Assembly (NCBI GenBank): GCA_016932575.1
Contig: JAFGCO010000046.1
Location: 1-64,000 of the forward strand
Direction: 5' to 3'
DNA length: 64,000 bases
Origin: a bacterium
GTDB lineage: Bacteria; Zhuqueibacterota; QNDG01; JAFGCO01
The position numbers and the translations under genes were made by a program. Position 1 is the first letter of the stretch, and every line of letters starts with the position of its first letter. Positions 18,185 through 27,200 of the stretch are shown here, piece by piece. The notes beneath the pieces are model-generated. The model was not told where the DNA came from. It was given only the letters and a program-made list of their open reading frames with translations, and did no database searches.

Positions 18185-18185
18185 G

Positions 18186-18221
18186 AGGTCGATTCAACAG
18201 ACAGGACGAATCGACCTTTTT
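18186..18221 (+). terminator. Strong hairpin terminator between small ORF and ackA
   Basis: AGGTCGATTC (18186-18195) and GAATCGACCT (18208-18217) form a perfect 10-bp stem with a 12-nt loop, followed by TTTT. It ends the small upstream unit, or works as an attenuator for ackA, whose ATG is 31 bp further on. Confidence 0.8.
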
Positions 18222-18252
18222 CATTTGATTGGCAGGAGGACGTTTTCTATCC

Positions 18253-19677
18253 ATGAAAATTCTTGTCTTAAATTGCGGGAGTTCTTCGGTAAAGTTTCAA
18301 CTGATTCAGACCGAAGATGAAAAGGAACTGGCCAAAGGCCTTGTGGAGAAGATCGGCTCCGGAGACGCAGTGATCACTTATCAGCCTGCAGAAAAGAATC
18401 GGATGCGAGAAGTCAGGGAAGTATTAAACCATGAAATTGCCATTGAAATCGCACTTGCCATGCTGATGCATCCCCAGCATGGTGTGATGGGTGACAAGTC
18501 GGAAATCAATGGTATTGGACACCGGGTGGTTCATGGCGGTGAAGAATTTACTGAATCGGTGTATATCAACGAAAAAGTCAAGGGAGCCATTCGTAAATGT
18601 ATACAATTTGCGCCGCTTCACAATCCCCATAATCTGAGCGGGATTGAAGCTTGTGAAACTTTGCTTTTCGGTGTGCCTCAGGTTGCTGTGTTTGATACAG
18701 CGTTTCATCATACGATCCCCCCCAAGGCCTATGTTTACGGTCTCCCTTATGCGCTGTATAAAAAACTGGGTATTCGCCGATACGGATTTCATGGCACATC
18801 TCATCGGTTTGTATCTGAAAAAGCGGCGGAATATTTAAGTAAACCTGTTGCCAAATTAAAGCTGATTACCTGTCATCTGGGCAATGGTGCCAGCATTACT
18901 GCTGTGAATGGAGGAAAATCTATAGACACATCCATGGGATTTACTCCCCTTGAGGGTCTGGTAATGGGTACCCGCTGCGGCGATATCGATCCGGCATTGG
19001 TGCCGTATATTATGGAGAAGGAAAATCTGTCCACAAAAGAGATGAACAACATTATGAATAAGCACAGTGGTATGATGGGATTAACAGAAACCTCCAATGA
19101 CAATCGTGAAATTGTCGCTGAAGCACTCAGGGGAAGTGTTCAGCATCAATTGGCTTTGGATATATATGCCAACCGGGTCAAGAAATATATCGGGGCATAT
19201 ATGGCGGAAATGGGTGGATTGCATGCTATTGTATTTACAGGCGGTATCGGGGAAAATTCTTCATATGTTCGTAAATTGATATTATCGGAAATGCAGGGAC
19301 TGGGAATTACAATCGATTTGAATAAAAATGATAAGAATGAAATAGAAATCAGCACAGGGAAAATCAAGGTTTTGGTCATTCCAACCAATGAAGAGCTTGC
19401 CATAGCCCGTGATACCTGCAAGGTGCTTCAAAAGCGGAAAAAAACAAGCGGGAAAGTGACTCCATCAGGGGAACATTCAGAAGATGACTCGCGGCTAAAC
19501 AGAGAAGAGAAGGCACAATTGGTGCTGCTTTGGGCGCAGTCCCCGGATATCACTCCGGAGGAATTGGCTCAGCGTCTGGAAAAGAAGTTGGGCCGATCTC
19601 TTCCAGTCATGCTTATTGAGCAGGAATTGGAACATTTCGGACTCATTTCGACATCTGTGGAGAATGATCATGATTAA
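18253..19677 (+). CDS. ackA: Acetate kinase with an additional C-terminal domain
   Basis: 474 aa, about 75 longer than usual AckA. Residues 1-394 are a complete acetate kinase (MKILVLNCGSSSVKFQL; HRVVHGG; FDTAFHHTIP; RYGFHGTSHRFV; HLGNGASITA; FTGGIGENS; IPTNEELAIARDT), which converts acetyl phosphate and ADP to acetate and ATP. Residues 395-474 are a polar linker and then a helical segment, LNREEKAQLVLLWAQSP to IEQELEHFGLIS, shaped like a small winged-helix or three-helix domain. The start is ATG 18253, with AGGAGGA upstream; an in-frame TTG at 18229 is rejected because it precedes that site. No pta gene is adjacent. The 3' end overlaps the next gene by 8 bp. Confidence 0.93.
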   Translation: MKILVLNCGSSSVKFQLIQTEDEKELAKGLVEKIGSGDAVITYQPAEKNRMREVREVLNHEIAIEIALAMLMHPQHGVMGDKSEINGIGHRVVHGGEEFTESVYINEKVKGAIRKCIQFAPLHNPHNLSGIEACETLLFGVPQVAVFDTAFHHTIPPKAYVYGLPYALYKKLGIRRYGFHGTSHRFVSEKAAEYLSKPVAKLKLITCHLGNGASITAVNGGKSIDTSMGFTPLEGLVMGTRCGDIDPALVPYIMEKENLSTKEMNNIMNKHSGMMGLTETSNDNREIVAEALRGSVQHQLALDIYANRVKKYIGAYMAEMGGLHAIVFTGGIGENSSYVRKLILSEMQGLGITIDLNKNDKNEIEISTGKIKVLVIPTNEELAIARDTCKVLQKRKKTSGKVTPSGEHSEDDSRLNREEKAQLVLLWAQSPDITPEELAQRLEKKLGRSLPVMLIEQELEHFGLISTSVENDHD

Positions 19678-20167
19678 GATCGATGACAATAAAGCAGGAT
19701 GGGTTGTTTCTATGAGCTGGCTAAGCGCGCTTGAGGAGGCAGCGAGGGATTTTCACGGCACTCGGCCAAAATTATTTTGTGAACGGGCTTATGAACATGC
19801 GGTTCAGCACTATATGAGACAACTTGGTGACGAATTTGGTGTACAGACTGAAAAAACGGATACGATCCGGGGAGCTGTCGAACAGTACATTCAATTGGGT
19901 GTGATCGGGCGCCTGTTCCGGGATGCCAGTGATTTCGAGTTGTCAGAAACCAATCCATTTCACCTTGAGATTACGGTGCATCATTGCCGATATATGAAGA
20001 GCTGTCAGATGTTGATAGATGAAGGATTTACCATCAAAGATCTGACTTGCGCGAGGTTGGGATGCTTTCGTGCGGCAGTGAAGGGGCTTGCCAATGTAGA
20101 ATGTGATTATGAATTGCGGTCGTTTAATATTGAAGGTGATTGCCAAGGTTATATTGAAAGATTATAA
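19670..20167 (+). CDS. Cys-rich V4R-like protein coupled to ackA
   Basis: 165 aa, function not recognised with certainty. The start at ATG 19670 has GGAG seven bases upstream and lies inside the ackA end. The C-terminal half carries HHCRYMKSC, LTCARLGCF and a final GDCQGYI; the spacing resembles 4-vinyl-reductase (V4R) small-molecule-binding domains and L-2-amino-thiazoline-carboxylate-hydrolase-like proteins, both of which end in a GD-x-C motif. The four to five Cys plus His residues could bind a metal. Overlap with ackA and a 5-bp gap to the HEAT protein imply co-translation of the three. Confidence 0.7.
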   Translation: MIKIDDNKAGWVVSMSWLSALEEAARDFHGTRPKLFCERAYEHAVQHYMRQLGDEFGVQTEKTDTIRGAVEQYIQLGVIGRLFRDASDFELSETNPFHLEITVHHCRYMKSCQMLIDEGFTIKDLTCARLGCFRAAVKGLANVECDYELRSFNIEGDCQGYIERL

Positions 20168-20172
20168 AAGCC

Positions 20173-22002
20173 ATGTCAAATGTTTTCAATAAATCTATTC
20201 CCGAGCTGGTTCATATTGTCAGGGAAAGCGAGGACGTCAGCGCTCGAAGGGAAGCCTTAATTGCTTTGGGCTATGAGCAGGATCCTTCCCTGTATTCGCT
20301 TTTCATGGAACAACTTAGTGACAAATCGAGAAGCATCCGTCACGCTGCGGTGATTTCATTGGGGCGCTATGGCAATCCTGCGGCCATTGATGAATTGGTC
20401 AAACCGAAAATTCTAAATGCACCCGTGATGAATATCAGATGGGCAGTGGTCGCTGCTCTTGGTAAACTGGGTAATTACAAAGTGATCGACTATCTGGTTC
20501 AGGCGGCGGCAGATCCGGAATGGATTGTTCGCAATCAGGCAGTTACAGAACTCAAAGAAAAAATACTCGAAATCATTGAATCCCATGAACCCCGTGCCAG
20601 TCGAATTCTGGTTCGGCTGCTGGCGATGGATGATGAAGAGATTGTTGAACTGGCTGTGGAAAATATGACAAAACTTGGAGTTTCCAGCCATGGATTGCTT
20701 TTGGAATCTTTGAAAAGCCCATCGGCTACCATGAGGAAAAATGCATCACTGGCTTTGGGCCGCATGAAAGTGCTTGAAGCTGTGTCGCCTCTTATTTCAC
20801 TTTTACACGATGAGAACTGGCAGGTTAGACGGAATGTTGTCGAATCCCTGGGACTGATTCAGGATCCGCAGTCGATCGAATCCCTGGTGCAGCGTTTGGG
20901 CGACAATGTTGAAAAGGTTCAGCGACAGGCCCGATTATCCCTGGTTGCTTACGGCAGTCTGAGTACGGATCCGCTGCTTAACGCACTGATTCATGAAAAG
21001 AGTAAATTTGTTCTCCGGGCTATGTTGTTGACACTGGGAGATATCGGGGATCCGAAATCTGTTCCAGCCTTAATTAAGCATCTGGGAAGCAGTTATTTTG
21101 TAGTACGACGGGCAGCTGTGCAGGCACTGATTCGATTTGGATCGGATATCATCAAGCAATTGCTTTATATATTGAGTTTCAATGAATCGGATATTGGATC
21201 ATTTTTAAAAGATATCAGCAATACCAAACATCCACATCTTCAATTACGTGCCATCCATGCTCTTGAGGGGCTTGAAGACCATCGCGCTGTAAAGATCCTG
21301 AAGCGTCAGGTCGAAGTGGGAACCGAGGAAGTTAAGGAGGCTGCCAGAAGCGCACTGATTCGAATTGGGTGTGCGGCCTGGAGCCGATGCAGTGCTTTGC
21401 AGGTACTTCGCGAAATTGGCGATAAGAAAATACTCCCGAATATAATTCATATGCTGCATGATGATTCTGAAAATGTGCGCCTGGAAGCCGTGCTGGCTCT
21501 GGGCAAGATTAATTCGGGTCGCGTGATTCAGCCATTAATCGAGGTGGCCTCGTCGGATAGTGATCCATATGTTCGATTTGAAGTCATACGCCAGCTGAGA
21601 ATTATAGGTGTCGGCTATCCTGAAGTTTTGGAGCTCGCATTATGTGCGTTAAGCGATACAAACCGAGATGTACGCAGTCAAGCAGCCTGGTTATTGGGGA
21701 ATTTTCAAGATAAAAGATCAATTCCGGCATTGTTGAAGGCCACTTCCGATGCACATTGGAGTGTGAGAGAAAGCGCGGAAATCGCCCTGCACAATTTTGG
21801 AACCAAAGCTGTTCCTCAGTTGATTGATGCACTTAAAAGCCGTTCCTGGACGACTCAGTTGCGTGCCGCTCGGTTGTTGGGAGACCTGGGAGACAAACGA
21901 GCAATTGGTTCGCTGGAGAAACTGCATAAAAAATCCAGGTTGAGAAAAGAAGTTTACCAGGTTATAGAAGAAGCATTGCAGAAAATAGGAGAAAAATGTT
22001 GA
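20173..22002 (+). CDS. HEAT-repeat protein (PBS-lyase-like repeats)
   Basis: 609 aa built almost entirely of about 30-residue HEAT/PBS-lyase repeats from residue 20 to the end. Repeated motifs such as (S/D)-x2-VRxxAxxALGxxG are seen as KSRSIRHAAVISLGRYG, ENWQVRRNVVESLGLIQ, DSENVRLEAVLALGKI and AHWSVRESAEIALHNFG. No signal peptide or membrane segment, so a cytoplasmic scaffold is likely. There is no catalytic motif. It lies 5 bp after the V4R-like gene; a hairpin at 22112 closes the unit. The link with acetate kinase suggests a sensing or assembly role, which is inference. Confidence 0.87.
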   Translation: MSNVFNKSIPELVHIVRESEDVSARREALIALGYEQDPSLYSLFMEQLSDKSRSIRHAAVISLGRYGNPAAIDELVKPKILNAPVMNIRWAVVAALGKLGNYKVIDYLVQAAADPEWIVRNQAVTELKEKILEIIESHEPRASRILVRLLAMDDEEIVELAVENMTKLGVSSHGLLLESLKSPSATMRKNASLALGRMKVLEAVSPLISLLHDENWQVRRNVVESLGLIQDPQSIESLVQRLGDNVEKVQRQARLSLVAYGSLSTDPLLNALIHEKSKFVLRAMLLTLGDIGDPKSVPALIKHLGSSYFVVRRAAVQALIRFGSDIIKQLLYILSFNESDIGSFLKDISNTKHPHLQLRAIHALEGLEDHRAVKILKRQVEVGTEEVKEAARSALIRIGCAAWSRCSALQVLREIGDKKILPNIIHMLHDDSENVRLEAVLALGKINSGRVIQPLIEVASSDSDPYVRFEVIRQLRIIGVGYPEVLELALCALSDTNRDVRSQAAWLLGNFQDKRSIPALLKATSDAHWSVRESAEIALHNFGTKAVPQLIDALKSRSWTTQLRAARLLGDLGDKRAIGSLEKLHKKSRLRKEVYQVIEEALQKIGEKC

Positions 22003-22111
22003 TACCGGATGGCTTATTTAGTGCCGGTCATAGAGTCATTGATAATGACTGAAAGTTGAAATGATTGTAAGAATAAGCTGAATAAATACTTACTTTTTTT
22101 TCTTGGATCGG

Positions 22112-22137
22112 GGCAAGTAATTTTTCTTGCCTTTTTA
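22112..22137 (+). terminator. Hairpin terminator after the HEAT-repeat gene
   Basis: GGCAAG (22112-22117) and CTTGCC (22126-22131) form a 6-bp stem with an AT-rich 8-nt loop, followed by TTTTT. It lies 110 bp after the HEAT gene and just before the UPF0316 gene. Confidence 0.65.
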
Positions 22138-22168
22138 TTATATTCGATATATTGATGCTAAAATAACT

Positions 22169-22801
22169 ATGGGAACAATTTTCGATAATGTCGTTTTTAC
22201 TTGGGTCGTCCTTCCGATATTAATTTTTTTGGCCCGTGTAATCGATGTGACCCTGGGTACAATTCGTATTGTTTTTATCAGCAGGGGCAGCCGGTATCTG
22301 GCGCCAGTACTGGGATTTTTTGAAGTGTTTATCTGGCTTCTGGCAATCCGGCAGGTATTGGCCAATTTATCCAATATTTTTTGTTATATAGGATATGCGG
22401 CCGGATTTGCCATGGGGAATTATATAGGAATCATTCTTGATGAGAAACTTGCCGTAGGACGACTGGTGTTGAGAATTATTACGCAGAAAGACGCTGATCA
22501 GCTTCTCGATTCACTTCGCAGGAAGGGATTCGGGGTGACCCAGGTGCCAGCCGAAGGCAGCCGCGGTAAAGTCATCCTGGTTTACACAGTGATTAACCGT
22601 AGAGATCTGGAACGGGCAATTCGCAGCATAGATAAATATAATCCGAATGCTTTTTATACCATTGAAAATGTACGAATGGTTCGAGAGGGTGTTTTTCCGC
22701 AACAGAAATCCGTCGTCAAACAATTTTTCCCGAAAGCACCGAAAATCTACCGCCGATTGCGTCTGTATCGTCATTTATTGCTCAGAAGAAAGGGAAAATG
22801 A
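22169..22801 (+). CDS. UPF0316 / DUF2179 membrane protein
   Basis: 210 aa. Three N-terminal membrane helices carry the DUF5698 signature (ARVIDVTLGTIRIVFISRG; FFEVFIWLLAIRQVL; GYAAGFAMGNYIGIILDEKLA). A cytoplasmic DUF2179 domain (about 95-165) follows with the repeated beta-alpha pattern LLDSLRRKGFGVTQVPAEG and the usual IENVR end, then a basic tail. The start at ATG 22169 is chosen over an upstream in-frame codon because family members begin at this hydrophobic segment. Biochemical role unknown in the family. Confidence 0.85.
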   Translation: MGTIFDNVVFTWVVLPILIFLARVIDVTLGTIRIVFISRGSRYLAPVLGFFEVFIWLLAIRQVLANLSNIFCYIGYAAGFAMGNYIGIILDEKLAVGRLVLRIITQKDADQLLDSLRRKGFGVTQVPAEGSRGKVILVYTVINRRDLERAIRSIDKYNPNAFYTIENVRMVREGVFPQQKSVVKQFFPKAPKIYRRLRLYRHLLLRRKGK

Positions 22802-23013
22802 TGCCGATATCAGTCTCTTTGTGAAGATTTCATATACACCGGATATCCGGTTAACCATCATAGAGAGCATGAATTGTATGTTTAATATTGTTATCCATAT
22901 CAGTTGATCCATGCTGATGACGATTTTCAGATGAATATATACTCAGAAAGGAGCATCAGGGCATATTTTATTTTTCATTGATATATTACTGAGATTGTAA
23001 CAAAAAAGGAGAT

Positions 23014-23847
23014 ATGATGGATACAAGATACTCAGCGGATCCGGTAAGGTATCTGCGAATGACAACCCAGGAACTTCGGGACACATTTTTATTACAAAAT
23101 CTTTTTATACCGGGAAGCCTTTGTACAGTATACTCGGAAATCGATCGAGTTGTTATCGGAGGAGCCATTCCGACAAAAAAAACAATTGAATTGTCGTCCG
23201 CCGACGAATTACGGGCTGACTATTTCTGTCAGAGAAGGGAACTTGGTGTTATTAATATCGGTGAATGTGGAACCATTGAAGTGGATGGAACTGTTTATAA
23301 AATGGATAATTTGGATGCATTATATATTGGTCAGGGCAGTAAAGCAATTCAATTGACAAGCAATAATCCTGATAATCCGGCTTGTTATTATCTGCTTAGC
23401 TATCCCGCTCACAAGTCATTTCCGACAAAACAGGCAAAAAAAGCGGAAGCAGAGGCAGTGCACTTGGGCTCTGATGCTGAATCTAATAAAAGAACGATTT
23501 ATAAGTATATCCATCCAGCCGGTATTCAAAGCTGTCAACTTGTGATGGGTTTTACTGAACTTGCAGAAGGCAACATCTGGAATACCATGCCCCCCCATAC
23601 ACATGCTCGACGTATGGAAGTCTATCTCTATTTTAATATTCCAGGTGACCATGTGGTTTTTCATCTGATGGGGCCGCCGGATGAGACCCGGCATCTGGTC
23701 GTTCGGGACCGTCAGGCAGTGATCAGTCCGAGTTGGTCTTTACATTCCGGTGCAGGTACTGCGCGATATAGTTTTATCTGGGGTATGGGTGGAGAAAATC
23801 AGGCGTTTGACGATATGGACGGGATTGAGATGAAAATGATGAAATAA
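23014..23847 (+). CDS. kduI: 5-dehydro-4-deoxy-D-glucuronate isomerase
   Basis: 277 aa cupin enzyme of pectin and uronate breakdown: 4-deoxy-5-ketouronate to 2,5-diketo-3-deoxygluconate. The zinc ligands are visible at H195 and H197 (PPHTHARRMEVYLYF), E202 and H244 (SLHSGAGT), at nearly the same numbers as in E. coli KduI. GGAGAT lies just before the tandem ATG at 23014/23017. No kduD or lyase is adjacent, so it is an orphan here; with the GH5 and CBM-like genes it fits polysaccharide use. Confidence 0.94.
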   Translation: MMDTRYSADPVRYLRMTTQELRDTFLLQNLFIPGSLCTVYSEIDRVVIGGAIPTKKTIELSSADELRADYFCQRRELGVINIGECGTIEVDGTVYKMDNLDALYIGQGSKAIQLTSNNPDNPACYYLLSYPAHKSFPTKQAKKAEAEAVHLGSDAESNKRTIYKYIHPAGIQSCQLVMGFTELAEGNIWNTMPPHTHARRMEVYLYFNIPGDHVVFHLMGPPDETRHLVVRDRQAVISPSWSLHSGAGTARYSFIWGMGGENQAFDDMDGIEMKMMK

Positions 23848-23864
23848 ATTTCATCTCCAGCAAG

Positions 23865-23916
23865 AAGACCTGTCTCAAATGATTAAATTACTGTACTTTC
23901 TTTGGGGCAGGTCTTT
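23865..23916 (+). terminator. Long hairpin after kduI
   Basis: AAGACCTGTCTCAAA (23865-23879) and TTTGGGGCAGGTCTT (23901-23915) form a 15-bp stem (two G-U pairs) around a 21-nt AT-rich loop. Only a short T stretch follows, so termination is likely but not classic. Confidence 0.55.
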
Positions 23917-24020
23917 GGCTCATTTCAAAGATTCTTTGTTTTATCAATGAGAATTTCATTCCTCAGGTTGCCAACCGAAAGCTCTGTATTAAAAGGCATC
24001 GATAAAAAATTGAATATCAT

Positions 24021-24062
24021 TAATGTATGGATATGCTTATGTAATGTATGGATATGATTATG
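24021..24062. repeat. Two tandem copies of a 21-nt unit
   Basis: Unit TAATGTATGGATATGCTTATG at 24021-24041 is repeated at 24042-24062 with a single C-to-A difference. AT-rich, intergenic, between kduI and the PKD protein gene. Function unknown; it could be replication slippage. Confidence 0.8.
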
Positions 24063-24279
24063 TGATCGAATATTTTGCGGCAATGCCTGAAAAATGTGCA
24101 GATTGTCGTTTATCAATATAAAAAAAGACAATGATCTTGTTTTTATTAAATCATATAATTCTATAAATAACAGTAAGATATAGGCACTTTTATTTCTCAA
24201 AACAAAGATTGGTCTGTTTTAATGATCTGGTATATTATTTGCCTGATCATGGCTGTAAACAAAGATTAGGGGGGTCTGC

Positions 24280-27200
24280 ATGTTTTCAAGTCTTAGGGGA
24301 TATCATAACAAGTATTTGATTCCGTTTTTTCTTACATGTTTTTTTTCAATTTATCAAACTTTATATTCTGTTAATATCAACAACATGCGAATCATTGAAG
24401 AAGTGACTCTGGAAAAAAAAGGATACAGTCCTGACATTGCATTACATCCTACAGACGGATCATTGCATGTTGCCTGGGTGAACGACACTTGGGACATCCA
24501 GTATAAAGTCAGAAATTACAATGGGGCATGGAGTCAGGTAAATACAGTTCCTGATGCCGGTTTACATGTGCGGGGTATGGAAGAAGACGGATTTGAAAGG
24601 AAATGTCTGGGGATGTGCATTGATTATCAGGGAACGACGCATATTGTATTCAGTGAATCAGGCGGTGATGTTTACTATGTATCCGGAGTGCTTGGAAAAT
24701 GGAGCGATCCAGTACGGCTGGTCAAGAAAAGTGGTTACAGCATCTATCTCGACATTGTATCGGTTGGTAATAATATATATGCCGTTTATGAAGATGCAGA
24801 CAGAGATGATGTTTATGGGATCTATCGAATTGGCGGATCCTGGAAAGGACCTTATTTGGTAGCTCCCGGAGAATATCCTTCGCTGGCAGTTGGCAGTCAG
24901 AATCGTGTTTATTTTTTATGCAGAGGAGGCCGACAAATCACAGAGCCATTTCATCAGGCGAAATTTGCCGTATTGAAATCTGGCCAAACTGCCTGGCAGT
25001 TTAAAACCAACATGACCAATCCGGAAGGTCGTACAGGCCAGGGACCGCGTCTGACTGTTTCAGGCGGTGAAATTTATTTGGCGTGGTCTATGGGCATCGA
25101 TGATCCTGATGTTAATAAAAAAACCCGCTTATTTTGCGCTACTGCGAACGAGCCGGGAAACAGCTGGACTCCCAGATTGGACGAGGTAACATTGGATCCC
25201 TGGGATCAGCCCTATTATGAAAATACGGGTGATCCGCATTCGAATGTGAGCGTTTATTCGGATGGTTTGGTTATCCATATGAATGGCGGAAGAAATGAAC
25301 GTTTTCGTCTATGGGATGGAAATGACTGGACCGTTCTTAAAGAAGCACCCTGGAATGATGACGATGACTGGGGAGCCAAAAATATACTCCAGGTTGTGAA
25401 TGACGGCCGGACGGCGTGGATTGTCCGGTCATCTTCGGGAGCTTCGGATTGTGAAATCGCTATCAGCGGTATAACCAATCCTTCAGGTCAAATTTTAAAA
25501 CCTCCGCCGCCGGATGCGGTTCAGGACCTGAAAATCATCACCAAAAAGGTATTATCCACAACGGGATTCAGCGGAGATGTTTCAGTTGATCCCACGGATG
25601 GGAGCCTTCATGCTGTCTGGGTTCAGGACGGTGGCATTCAATATGCGATTCGATCCACTGATGGACCATGGAGCTCTGCAGAAAATGTGCCGACAGGGGG
25701 CAGAACGGTTCATGGCGAACATCAGAGCTGGCCAAGACCCTGTCTGGCATTGGATGTTGATCATACAGGGGCAAGTCATCTGATATTTTCAACATATGCC
25801 GGTAAACTTTTCTATCTCAGAGGGCAGGGGGGAATTTGGGAAACGCCTGTCGAGATTTCAGACCATGATAATTATCTTATTTATCCTGATATTGAAGTCT
25901 GGCAGAACACCATTTCGGTTATCTACGAATATGTCCATGCTCCTAATTGCCATATCTATACAATTCAGTCGGTGAATGGTCAATGGGAACAGCCTGTTTT
26001 CCTTGGGGAGGGTGATAATCCTGTGTTTGCCCAGGGCAAGGAAGGGCGGCTGTACTTTTGTTATCGAAGCGTGATAAACAATCATGATTTGAATTTTGGG
26101 TGGTGCCTTCCGGGTTTTACTGATTGGGAAACCAAGTCGTCAATTATCGCTCCTGAAAATCAAAGCGGTGCCAGCCCCGGGATGTGTGTATGGGACGATC
26201 AAATATATATTGCCTGGAATAATGATACAGGAGAGGAATCTTCGGACTATAAGTCTCAATTGTTTTGTACAATCGGAAATGAGCCTGGTCAGAATTGGTT
26301 GACTGGCCAGGGCAGTTATGGCCCGATCTATTCTGAAAATACGAGTGATCCACACACACGTATCAGCGCTTATTCCGACGGGCATGTGCTCTATTTGAAT
26401 GGACGCCGGATGGAAAATCGTTTTGCCATATATAATGGTGAAACCTGGAGTGTAACTCGTACAGGTCCCTGGGCTGACGGGTATCCAAATGTGGATACAG
26501 ATGGGAAAACAGTCTGGGTGATGGTTACTTCAAACAGCAAACTCTCTGATCAGGTCTCTGTTACTGGTATTCAGAAACCGGACGCCGAAACTTATGAATT
26601 TGAAACTCCGGGTCCGCAAATAGCAGTGGATGTGGATACAGTTGAGGCCGAGATCGGTCAAACCTTTGATTATCATTTCAGTCAGTTATTTGAGGATGGT
26701 CAATCTCTTACAATTACCAGATCAACCGTGACTTCCCTGCTGAACGGAATGGTTTTTGATGAAATAGCACAAACATTGACCTGGACGCCTCAGTCTTCCG
26801 ATATAACAGCGGATCTGTGGGGAGAAGGCCCGGGGAAACATCTGTTTGGTATTACGGTCACCACGTCGTACGGAAAATCGATGACGCTGTATTTTTGGAT
26901 TAAAGTCGTGAATGCGAGCCAGAACCAGTTTCCACAGATCACATCGAGCCCTGTGACTGAAGTTGATGCAGGAGATTCATATGCTTATACGGTCATTGCC
27001 TTTGATCCTGAAGGTGATGCCTTGACTTTTCATTTAAACCAAAGTCCGGGAGATATGACCATTCATGCACAGTCTGGCGCAATTTCATGGAATCCTGTCA
27101 GTGAGGACGAAGGTGCCCATGATGTCGAGGTGATTGTGACAGACACGCATGGCAATTTTGTTACACAATCTTTCACACTGAATGTCGGTGTTCAGAGCGT

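Larger units (their letters stand above)
23848..24279 (+). other. Gene-free stretch after kduI
   Basis: 432 bp without a convincing coding region. It holds a long hairpin right after kduI (23865-23916), a two-copy 21-nt tandem repeat (24021-24062) and AT-rich sequence leading to the large PKD protein gene, whose AGGGGGG ribosome site lies at its right edge. No promoter was recognised with confidence. Confidence 0.6.
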
